Positions 4,969-11,516 of a stretch of DNA of 11,516 bases are shown piece after piece. Every line of letters begins with the position of its first letter. Within the stretch, counting starts at the first letter, position 1. Below the pieces are notes generated by a model. That model worked only from the letters and a program-made list of their open reading frames with translations, was not told the DNA's origin and ran no database searches. Both the position numbers and the translations under genes were made by a program. Origin of the DNA: an uncultured Bacilli bacterium (GTDB lineage Bacteria; Bacillota_I; Bacilli_A; RF39; UBA660). The DNA lies in the NCBI GenBank assembly GCA_910586635.1, contig CAJUJA010000014.1, positions 14,705-26,220 of the forward strand, written 5' to 3'.

Positions 4969-7763
4969 ATAAAAAAGAAAACAATGTAAAAAAAAGGAGA
5001 ACTACTTCTAGTAGTAATCATAAAAGCAAAAAAAATATTAAAAGAAGAATTTCCACAAATCCTGCTAAACTACCGAAAAATGCAAAGATTGGTTTATTAA
5101 TAGCTTTAGTAGTTCTTCTATTATTATGTTTTATTAATATGGGAACCATTTTTACTATAGTAACTGCAATTTTGATTGCTATTATTATGGGAATTGCAAA
5201 ACTATTAGATAAAGTTAGTCACGATAAGAAAAAGAAAAGAATTGTAAATATCATCTTAATTATTTTACTAGCAGGAGGAATTCTTTTACTGACTCTTTTT
5301 GCAGCTTTCTTAATTTATGTCACTATCAAAGCACCTGAGTTTAATACTAAGGAGCTCGATAAAAAAGAATCCACTATTCTTTATGATAAAGATGGAGGAG
5401 AAATAATTAAATTAGGATCTGAGATGAGAGATAAGGTTAAATATGAAGAACTTCCTCAAGTTTTAGTAGATGCTATTGTGGCAACAGAGGATTCTAGATT
5501 TTATCAACATAATGGATTTGATGCCCCAAGATTTTTAAAGGCTTCATTAGGGCAATTAGCAGGACGTTCTGACGCAGGTGGTGCTTCTACTTTATCTATG
5601 CAAGTAATCAAGAATACTTTTACCTCAACAGAGTCCAGTGGTATTCAAGGAATTATTCGTAAATTTACGGATATCTATTTAGCAGTATTTAAGTTAGAAA
5701 AAAACTATTCAAAAGAAGAGATTATCGAATTTTATGTAAACAATCACTTCCTAGGAGGAAATATCTATGGAGTTCAAGAAGCCTCTCGTGAATACTTCGG
5801 AAAAGAGGTTGCTAATTTAAACTTAAGTGAGGCTGCAACCTTGGCTGGAATGTTTAAATCACCTAATTATTATCGTCCCACTGCCAATCCCAAAAATGCG
5901 ACTGCAAGACGTAATACTGTTTTATATTTAATGAGAAAACACGGTTATATTACCGAAGAAGAAGAAAACTTAGCAAAAGCGATTCCTGTAGATTCCCTAA
6001 CTGCTGAAATATCTTCTGCATCTACTTCTGAATATCAAGCTTATATTGATACGGTTGTAGAGGAGGTTGAAGAAAAGTATGGAGTAAATGCCTATACTGC
6101 ACCTTTATTAATCTATACTAATATGGATCGTTCAAAGCAAAATGGTATTAATGATGTTTTAAATGGAAAAACATATGGTTGGATTAATGATAAGGTCCAA
6201 ACCGGTGTATCTGTCTTAGACTCCTCTTCTGGTAAAATCTTGGCCATTGGTGGAGGTCGTAATAAAAGTGGAGCTAATACCTTTAATTACGCAACACAAA
6301 TCAACAGACAACCCGGTTCTACTGCAAAACCCCTATTTGATTATGGTCCTGGTATCGAATATAATAATTGGTCTACTTATGGATACCAAGATGGAGATGA
6401 CAATTATAAATTATTCGATGATTCTCCATACCAATATTCTGATGGAACTTCTATCAATAACTGGGATCGTGGATTCTTTGGTCCAATTACGATGAGAAGA
6501 GCTTTATCAGCATCTCGTAATATTCCTGCTTTAAAAGCATTCCAAAAAGTAGATAATTCTAAAATTATTGACTTTGTTACTTCCCTTGGCATAGAACCAG
6601 AAGTATCAAATGGTAAAATACATGAAGCTCATTCTATTGGAGCTTTCACAGGTGTATCTCCTTTAAAAATGAGTGCCGCTTATGCTGCTTTCTCTAATGG
6701 TGGCTACTATAATGAACCTTATGCAGTTAGTAAAATTGTATTTAGAGATACTGGAAAAACTACAACACATAAATCTAAAGCAAAACAAGTTATGAGTGAT
6801 TCTACAGCCTTTATGATTTCTAGTATTCTTCAAGATGTTTCTATTACTGGAGGAAAGCCTGCTAACGTTGCTGCAAAAACAGGTACTACTAACTATGATG
6901 AGGCAACTATGAGGAAATATAATTTGCCAAATGATGCAATAAGAGACTCCTGGGTCATTGGTTACACTTCCAAAACGGTAATTGGTATGTGGTATGGTTA
7001 CGATACTATTAATAGGGAATACTGTTTAAGAAACTTACCTGCCACTATACAAAAGGATAAATTATTTCTAGCTTTAGCAAATGCAGCTTTTGAAAAAAAT
7101 AAAGAGGAATTTAAAATGCCAAGTAGCGTTGTGAAAGCCCCTATTGGAGGATCTGAATCTGGATATGAATATTTTAAAAAAGGACATGAACCTAAAAATG
7201 CTAAAAATGAAGAGCCTACTAAATTAGCAACCCCTACTGGATTAAAAGTTGCTGTTAGTGGTAATAAGGTTACTATTAGTTGGAATAAAGTAAATAGATT
7301 AAGTGAAGATGAAAATTATGGTACTTTTGGATACAACGTTTATCAAGGGGGGACCTTATTAACCTTTACAGAGGCAACTTCTTATACGTTTACTACTTCT
7401 AATCCATATGGAACCTATAAAGTAATTGCAACTTATAAAAGCTATAGTGGTGCCCAAAGTGCTGCTGCCAGTTATACAGCAAAACAGGAACAACGTGCTG
7501 ATACTATCACGGGAGGATGTACAGATACTCAGGTTAATTCAGGTGACACTTTACCAACTGGTGACAACTGTATTATAAAAAATAATGGAACAGTGCTTCC
7601 AAAGCCAGACTATTCCATTAGAATTAAAGATCTGGGCAATTGTTCAGATGACTCTTCTACCTTTACTTCAACAGTTAACCAATGTACTATTACTTATCTC
7701 ATTACTTACAATGGAAGCTCCCATGAACTACGAGTCAATTACTCCATTGCTGATTCCCCATAA
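4965..7763 (+). CDS. ponA: Class A penicillin-binding protein (glycosyltransferase and transpeptidase) with FN3 tail
   Basis: This bifunctional enzyme polymerises glycan strands and cross-links peptidoglycan outside the membrane. Residues 1-40 are basic and cytosolic. Three hydrophobic segments follow (about 41-58, 60-79 and 93-119), with a Lys-rich loop at 88-92; one is usual. The glycosyltransferase domain (GT51, about 140-325) has 'TEDSRFYQHNG' with catalytic E175, 'GASTLSMQVIKN' (206-217), 'RKFTD' (232-236) where Asp replaces the usual Glu, and 'SEAATLAGM' (288-296). The transpeptidase (about 410-705) has STAK with nucleophile S452, SRN (517-519) and KTGTT (638-642). After a linker come an FN3-like domain (about 754-838) and a tail with four cysteines (852, 869, 893, 907). 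At 932 residues it is long but within range. Ribosome site GGAGG (4954-4958) lies six bases before the ATG. GpsB is its expected partner, although no canonical SRxxR motif is seen in the cytosolic tail. Confidence 0.93.
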   Translation: MNKKENNVKKRRTTSSSNHKSKKNIKRRISTNPAKLPKNAKIGLLIALVVLLLLCFINMGTIFTIVTAILIAIIMGIAKLLDKVSHDKKKKRIVNIILIILLAGGILLLTLFAAFLIYVTIKAPEFNTKELDKKESTILYDKDGGEIIKLGSEMRDKVKYEELPQVLVDAIVATEDSRFYQHNGFDAPRFLKASLGQLAGRSDAGGASTLSMQVIKNTFTSTESSGIQGIIRKFTDIYLAVFKLEKNYSKEEIIEFYVNNHFLGGNIYGVQEASREYFGKEVANLNLSEAATLAGMFKSPNYYRPTANPKNATARRNTVLYLMRKHGYITEEEENLAKAIPVDSLTAEISSASTSEYQAYIDTVVEEVEEKYGVNAYTAPLLIYTNMDRSKQNGINDVLNGKTYGWINDKVQTGVSVLDSSSGKILAIGGGRNKSGANTFNYATQINRQPGSTAKPLFDYGPGIEYNNWSTYGYQDGDDNYKLFDDSPYQYSDGTSINNWDRGFFGPITMRRALSASRNIPALKAFQKVDNSKIIDFVTSLGIEPEVSNGKIHEAHSIGAFTGVSPLKMSAAYAAFSNGGYYNEPYAVSKIVFRDTGKTTTHKSKAKQVMSDSTAFMISSILQDVSITGGKPANVAAKTGTTNYDEATMRKYNLPNDAIRDSWVIGYTSKTVIGMWYGYDTINREYCLRNLPATIQKDKLFLALANAAFEKNKEEFKMPSSVVKAPIGGSESGYEYFKKGHEPKNAKNEEPTKLATPTGLKVAVSGNKVTISWNKVNRLSEDENYGTFGYNVYQGGTLLTFTEATSYTFTTSNPYGTYKVIATYKSYSGAQSAAASYTAKQEQRADTITGGCTDTQVNSGDTLPTGDNCIIKNNGTVLPKPDYSIRIKDLGNCSDDSSTFTSTVNQCTITYLITYNGSSHELRVNYSIADSP

Positions 7764-7768
7764 TAACG

Positions 7769-7795
7769 AAAAAAAGAGAATGATTTCTCTTTTTT
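7769..7795. terminator. Bidirectional terminator between ponA and nth
   Basis: A stem of about 11 bp (7770-7780 with 7785-7795, loop TGAT) lies six bases after the ponA stop and five bases past the nth stop on the other strand. Its arms are A-rich on the left and T-rich on the right, so each strand gives a hairpin ending in a T run. This suits two convergent operons sharing one terminator. Confidence 0.8.
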
Positions 7796-7799
7796 ATGC

Positions 7800-8432
7800 C
7801 TATAATTTTTTTCTCTTTTCTTCTTTGCAAATGTTTTGTAATTTGCAACCATCACAACTCGGCTTTACCGCTTTACAATAGTATCTTCCAAATAATACTA
7901 GTTGTAGATGCCTTTTTGCCCAATCTTTTTTTGGAAATTTTTTCATTAGTTTTTGTTCAACTACTTTCACATTATCCTTTTTATTTGCAAGGTTTAACCT
8001 TTTACTGATTCTCTCTACATGAGTATCAACAGCAATTGCAGGAATATTATAGTACTCACTTAAAAATACATTCACAGTTTTTCTACCTACTCCAGGAAAA
8101 CTTTCTAAAGCTTCCCTATTCGTTGGTACAACTCCATTATATCTTTCTATAAGAATTCTTGCAATGTCTTTTAGATATCCACTTTTCTTATTGAAAGAAC
8201 CAATCGGTCTAATAATCTTTCGTATATCCTCTATAGGTGCCTCCATAATTTTAATGAGAGAATTGTATTTTTTATATAATATCTCTGTACACATATTTAC
8301 TCTTTTATCCGTTGATTGGGCACTTAGTACAATTGCCATCAAAAGCTCATAATCCTTATTATAATTCAATTCACATTTTGGCTCTTTAAATAGCTCATCT
8401 AAATACTCGCCTATTAGTTTACTCTTCATCAT
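7800..8432 (-). CDS. nth: Endonuclease III (DNA glycosylase/AP lyase)
   Basis: The enzyme removes oxidised pyrimidines and nicks at abasic sites in base-excision repair. The helix-hairpin-helix 'FPGVGRKTVN' carries the catalytic Lys (K118) and 'AVDTHV' the catalytic Asp (D136). The C-terminal iron-sulfur cluster is complete, with four cysteines spaced C-x6-C-x2-C-x5-C (186, 193, 196, 202). Length (210 residues) is normal. Possible starts are TTG 8435, ATG 8432 and ATG 8429; I took 8432. None has a good ribosome site, and the start overlaps the end of dnaD by 14 bases, so translation is probably coupled to dnaD. The dnaD-nth pair is found throughout Bacilli. Confidence 0.96.
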   Translation of the reverse strand: MMKSKLIGEYLDELFKEPKCELNYNKDYELLMAIVLSAQSTDKRVNMCTEILYKKYNSLIKIMEAPIEDIRKIIRPIGSFNKKSGYLKDIARILIERYNGVVPTNREALESFPGVGRKTVNVFLSEYYNIPAIAVDTHVERISKRLNLANKKDNVKVVEQKLMKKFPKKDWAKRHLQLVLFGRYYCKAVKPSCDGCKLQNICKEEKRKKL

Positions 8433-9093
8433 CAAACCAGTCCCAATCCATAATATCTAAATCTATTTTTTTACTTTCCTTTTCTTCTATTTTCTCATTC
8501 CTATGTTTCTTATTTTCTAGCACATCTTTCTTTGATTTAATCCCCTTTTTCCCCCACTCATAAAGAATTTTATCAATATATCTTAAGTTAGATACACCAT
8601 TAAAGGTAGCTTCCTTTAGTGCCTCCTTTATCAATTCCTCACTAATATGACTATCTAACCAGGCTTTTATAATTTCATATTCAATAGGACTCAGAGTTCT
8701 TCCGAACTCTTTTTCAATCATATCAAAAACATTAGAGTCTTTGCTATTCTGCTTGTTTGCCTCATCTACTACTAGTAGTGACAATTTACTATAAAAATCA
8801 TCTAAACTAATAACATCTTCCATTAATCCCTTGTCATTTTTTCTCACTTCTACTTTGATATAGTTTTTATCTGTTAAAGCAGATACCATAGACATTATCT
8901 CCTCTAAATCACTACCTATTTCTAATGAAAAAAGACTTGGATCAAACACTCTATTATTACCCTTATTATATAAATACATTAAAAATATAAATTCTTCCAA
9001 TTTAATATTTAATTTTTTATAATTTTTTAATAAATAAATGGGAATTACGATGTTACCACTTTTAAGAATATCAACTATTTTATCACCTTTCAT
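8419..9093 (-). CDS. dnaD: DNA replication initiation protein DnaD
   Basis: DnaD is a primosome protein that acts with DnaA and DnaB in loading the replicative helicase at the origin and at stalled forks in Bacillota. Residues about 1-110 form the N-terminal winged-helix oligomerisation domain. Residues about 122-190 form the DnaD/DnaB C-terminal domain with the YxxxIxxxW motif (Y172, I176, W180) involved in DNA binding. The end is a charged Lys/Glu-rich segment and an acidic tail, 'DWDWFDDEE'. The 224-residue length is usual. The ATG at 9093 has GGAG (9102-9105) eight bases upstream. It is the first gene of a pair with nth and is separated from prs by a terminator. Confidence 0.92.
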   Translation of the reverse strand: MKGDKIVDILKSGNIVIPIYLLKNYKKLNIKLEEFIFLMYLYNKGNNRVFDPSLFSLEIGSDLEEIMSMVSALTDKNYIKVEVRKNDKGLMEDVISLDDFYSKLSLLVVDEANKQNSKDSNVFDMIEKEFGRTLSPIEYEIIKAWLDSHISEELIKEALKEATFNGVSNLRYIDKILYEWGKKGIKSKKDVLENKKHRNEKIEEKESKKIDLDIMDWDWFDDEE

Positions 9094-9116
9094 GATATCA
9101 TCTCCATCTCATGTGT

Positions 9117-9125
9117 ATCGTATCA
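9117..9125 (-). promoter_or_regulatory. Candidate extended -10 element of dnaD-nth
   Basis: The minus strand reads TGATACGAT, fitting an extended -10 (TGN followed by a TATAAT-like hexamer with two mismatches). It stands 23 bp before the dnaD ATG. The matching -35 region (TTTTCT) is poor, and it falls on the downstream flank of the prs terminator. Confidence 0.35.
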
Positions 9126-9130
9126 TAAAT

Positions 9131-9166
9131 AAAATAAAAAGAAAAGCATTACAAATCTAATGCTTT
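9131..9166 (-). terminator. prs terminator overlapping the stop codon
   Basis: A perfect 8-bp stem, AAAGCATT with AATGCTTT (9143-9150 and 9159-9166), encloses an 8-base loop. On the minus strand it runs into TCTTTTTATTTT. The TAG stop of prs (9157-9159) lies at the junction of 5' arm and loop, so the last codons of the gene are part of the hairpin. A T run also follows on the plus strand. Confidence 0.75.
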
Positions 9167-10323
9167 AAATTTTTTGTCTGTTCAAATTTTTTCTCCAATA
9201 ACTTTACAGACCCCGATTTATCTCTTAAGATGCTAGATATAGATTTATCATTGTGAATATTATAAATAACATTTGCAACTAGACTAGAGCAATCACAAAT
9301 ATGTAGCCACTCTTTTTCACTATAGGTTTCTGGAATATAAGAAAGATTTGTTGTATAAACCCCACTAAGCATACCTTGATCATAGTATCGATCAAATTCC
9401 TCAATTCCTTTAGTAAATAATGCATAGGTTACTACTAAATAAATTTCTTTAGCATTTCTCTTATGTAATTCCTCTATTACATCAAACATACTTCCACCAC
9501 TGGAAATCATATCATCAATAACAATTGCAGCTCTTCCTTCCAAATCATCATTACCACTATAGTCATGTGATATTACTGGATATTTACCACCATCAAAGTT
9601 ATTATAATCTCTTATTTTAATAAAATTTCCTGCCTGCTTATCAATCCGATCATAATTAAAGGAGTTTAAGTAAACATTTCTTCTTCCTGTTGCACCAGTA
9701 TCAGGGGCAATAAAGACTAACTTTTTTAGTTCCTCTATGTCTAAATCATTAATAAACTGTTCTAGAATCATGCTAGTAGCATAGAAATTATCAAATTCCA
9801 TATTGCAAACTGCATGTTCCACACTTTGATCATAAGCATCAAAGGTAATAAACGACTTAATACTTCTATTCATATCTAATTCATGTAAATTTAATCCACA
9901 CATCAAATTCTCACGAGTAGTCCTGCTGCTAGATGGAAGCCTGCATACAAAAGGGGCATTACAATATTTAAACTCTTTGCATGACTGTTACATGCCCCTA
10001 TTCCATCTTTCAATTCCATCATTAAATCATTTGGACTTGTGTGATTAACGAGTCCATGCATAATATATTCTATGGAGTAATTGCCAATATCAGTCAACAG
10101 AAAAAGGTCTTTTCCTCTAACTGTATTATCAATTTCTACTTTTAAGTGACCATCTTCAAAAAAGTTTTCCTTTATGGGGGACCATTAATGTGTATTGATC
10201 TTTATCAATACCATACATATCTAGTAAACACTCATCTATACTCTTTCCCAACTTAAGATCACTTCTAAATACCATTAATCTTAGTTTTTCATTCTCTACT
10301 TGCTTTTTTACTTCTATATTCAT
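9157..10323 (-). pseudogene. prs: Ribose-phosphate pyrophosphokinase (PRPP synthetase, long type), broken by two frameshifts
   Basis: PRPP synthetase makes phosphoribosyl pyrophosphate from ribose 5-phosphate and ATP for nucleotide synthesis. Joined, the three pieces give about 388 residues, the length of the divergent long Prs of many Bacillota. The first piece (10323-10156) encodes 55 residues to a TGA. The second (frame used to 9903) begins at 'LFEDGHLKVEID' and includes 'VRGKDLFLLTDIGNYS' and 'NIVMPLLYA'. The third (9157 to about 9942, same frame as the first) has 'RTTRENLMCGLNL', 'FIAPDTGATGRR' and the PRPP loop 'VIDDMISSGGSM'. An extra T in the run of six at 10158-10163 and one missing base near 9942 explain the breaks. 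The usual active-site His in 'FDAHD' is Tyr (9832-9834). GAGGGAG (10331-10337) is seven bases before the ATG. It may be a decayed gene, or sequencing errors in a live one. Confidence 0.85.
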
Positions 10324-10344
10324 CCGACTTCTCCCTCTAATAAA

Positions 10345-10373
10345 ATTGTATCAACTTATAATAAATCCGACAA
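10345..10373 (-). promoter_or_regulatory. prs promoter
   Basis: The minus strand has TTGTCG (10368-10373), a 17-bp spacer and TACAAT (10345-10350), 21 bp before the prs start. Spacing is ideal, the -35 matches four of six and the -10 five of six bases. It lies directly after the T-rich 3' end of cca, where I see no clear hairpin terminator. Confidence 0.55.
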
Positions 10374-10392
10374 GAAAAAAGAAAATATAATA

Positions 10393-11481
10393 TTAATACT
10401 TTCCTAAAATATAATTTTTAATCTCTTCTTTTTGATTATCTATAGTCCCATATAATATCTTATTTTCTATATCTTTATAAATCTTAGTTAAATACTCTCC
10501 TGGTCCCTTTTTTAATAATTCCATGATCTCTTCACTAGTAATTTCCAATTCTTTTTTAGAATGGATTTTAAGACTATTATAGGCCTCTGTGATCTTCTTT
10601 TTATCGATACCCTTTATAGCACCTGCAACGGAATTCACATATAATCCATAGTCATATAAAACTTTAGGATCCAGATTATTTAGTTTTAAGGCTTGATTAA
10701 TAGAAGTAATTAATTCTTTCTCACTATTATTAAATGGATAAATATCAATTACATTTAAAATACTCCATACACTAATTAGCGAATCTGTATTCTTAATATC
10801 TTTTAATCTTTCTAATTCTAGTTCTTTTTCTAAATGAAATCTTAATAACAACTGTATTCCCTGCATTGCATTTTTATTAGCAAAAATTTTATCTAGTTCC
10901 TGTTTTTTTCTATTATAAGAAAGTTTTTTTAGTAAATGTTTATTTTTTTTGATTGCTAATTCCACTTCATTACTTAAACAAAATCCTAAATTAGTAGAAA
11001 ATCTAATTGCTCTAAGAATTCTTAAACTGTCCTCTTCTAATTTTGCATCTGCATCTCCCACCGTCTTAATTATTCTTCTTTCTAAATCTATTCTACCATT
11101 TAAAGGGTCTATAATTTCTAAGTTTTTATCCATACATATTGTATTAATTGTAAAATCTCTTCTTTGCAAATCTTGATATAAATCATCAATATATTCAACT
11201 TCTAATGGTTTTCTATTATCTATATATTGAATTTCCTTTCTAAAAGTCGTAATTTCAAATCTAATTTTGTGAACCATCAAAGTAACCGATCCATACTCCT
11301 CGGATGATAAATCTATATCTTGAAAGATTTCTTGCAATTGTTTGGGTGTTGCTGAAGTTGTAATATCAATATCATTTGATTCAATCCCAAGTAAATAATC
11401 TCTAACAAATCCCCCTACCATATAAGCTTTATATCCATTATTATTAATCATATTTAGTACTTGTTTTGCTATTTCTAACAT
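10393..11481 (-). CDS. cca: tRNA nucleotidyltransferase (CCA-adding enzyme)
   Basis: The enzyme builds or repairs the CCA end of tRNAs without a template. The N-terminal nucleotidyltransferase head is typical of the class II family: 'YMVGGFVRDYLLG' at 20-32 followed by 'DIDI' with the metal-binding D37 and D39, then 'RRDFTINTICMD' at 107-118. 'EEDSLRILRAIRF' (149-161) includes the EDxxR amino-acid template that selects CTP and ATP. The rest is a helical neck, body and tail. At 362 residues it lies in the usual range and has no HD phosphatase domain. Poly(A) polymerase shares these folds, but in Bacillota without a second copy in view CCA addition is the better call. The ATG at 11481 has GGTGG (11487-11491) five bases upstream and an extended -10 element just before it. 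Confidence 0.93.
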   Translation of the reverse strand: MLEIAKQVLNMINNNGYKAYMVGGFVRDYLLGIESNDIDITTSATPKQLQEIFQDIDLSSEEYGSVTLMVHKIRFEITTFRKEIQYIDNRKPLEVEYIDDLYQDLQRRDFTINTICMDKNLEIIDPLNGRIDLERRIIKTVGDADAKLEEDSLRILRAIRFSTNLGFCLSNEVELAIKKNKHLLKKLSYNRKKQELDKIFANKNAMQGIQLLLRFHLEKELELERLKDIKNTDSLISVWSILNVIDIYPFNNSEKELITSINQALKLNNLDPKVLYDYGLYVNSVAGAIKGIDKKKITEAYNSLKIHSKKELEITSEEIMELLKKGPGEYLTKIYKDIENKILYGTIDNQKEEIKNYILGKY

Positions 11482-11497
11482 CTAAACCACCACTGTC

Positions 11498-11506
11498 ATT
11501 ATAACA
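11498..11506 (-). promoter_or_regulatory. Extended -10 element of cca
   Basis: The minus strand reads TGTTATAAT: a perfect TATAAT (11498-11503) with the TGN extension. Any -35 element would lie beyond the window edge. The gap to the cca start codon is 16 bp, so a transcript starting here would begin at about the ribosome site. Confidence 0.5.
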
Positions 11507-11516
11507 TAAATAGATC

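Noticed and set aside
7585..8008. Plus-strand frames across the ponA end and nth
   Set aside because: They run through the bidirectional terminator and are shadows of ponA and nth.
9940..9960. Programmed -1 frameshift at CCCCTTTTG in prs
   Set aside because: The run does not fit the X-XXY-YYZ pattern in the reading frame used, and I see no strong downstream stem-loop; a lost base is simpler.
10156..10158. TGA read as tryptophan (mycoplasma code) in prs
   Set aside because: Reading through the TGA stays in the wrong frame for the family sequence that follows, and tryptophans elsewhere in the window use TGG.

Overview
The window is very AT-rich chromosomal DNA of a low-GC Bacillota. It uses the standard bacterial code: tryptophan codons inside the genes are TGG, and TGA acts as a stop. 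Several neighbourhoods match Bacillus subtilis: a rodZ/ymfM-like gene before pgsA with recA downstream (cinA absent), gpsB next to a type B RNase P RNA, recU followed by a class A penicillin-binding protein, and dnaD followed by nth. The gene set and the small, compact genes suggest a streamlined member of the Bacilli, possibly an uncultured gut lineage. That placement is inference; no marker here fixes the genus.

Layout. 1-945 (minus) is the start of a membrane-anchored surface protein with Ig/FN3-like sequence and an Asn/Gly pentapeptide repeat that runs off the left edge. 1103-2128 (minus) is recA, with its own promoter and a probable LexA (SOS) box. 2284-3376 (minus) is an overlapping rodZ-like/pgsA pair ending in a terminator. 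3408-3762 (minus) is the RNase P RNA, whose first helix overlaps the gpsB stop codon; gpsB (3758-4090) is preceded by an unrecognised 40-codon gene (4127-4249) with a strong ribosome site. 4396-7763 (plus) is a recU-ponA operon transcribed divergently from that group. A bidirectional terminator separates it from the convergent dnaD-nth pair (7800-9093, minus). 9157-10323 (minus) is a PRPP synthetase gene of the long Firmicute type, broken by two compensating frameshifts. 10393-11481 (minus) is a CCA-adding enzyme gene with its start just inside the right edge.

The genes fall into three jobs. Cell envelope growth and division: rodZ-like, pgsA, gpsB and the class A PBP. DNA replication and repair: recA, recU, nth and dnaD. 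RNA and nucleotide metabolism: rnpB, cca and prs. I found no mobile element, CRISPR array, tRNA gene or obvious defence system. The points most worth checking are the double frameshift with an active-site His-to-Tyr change in prs, the unusual PBP (three predicted membrane segments, a Glu-to-Asp change in the glycosyltransferase motif, FN3 plus four-cysteine tail), the 40-codon gene before gpsB, the rnpB/gpsB overlap, and a pattern of very short 5' leaders.
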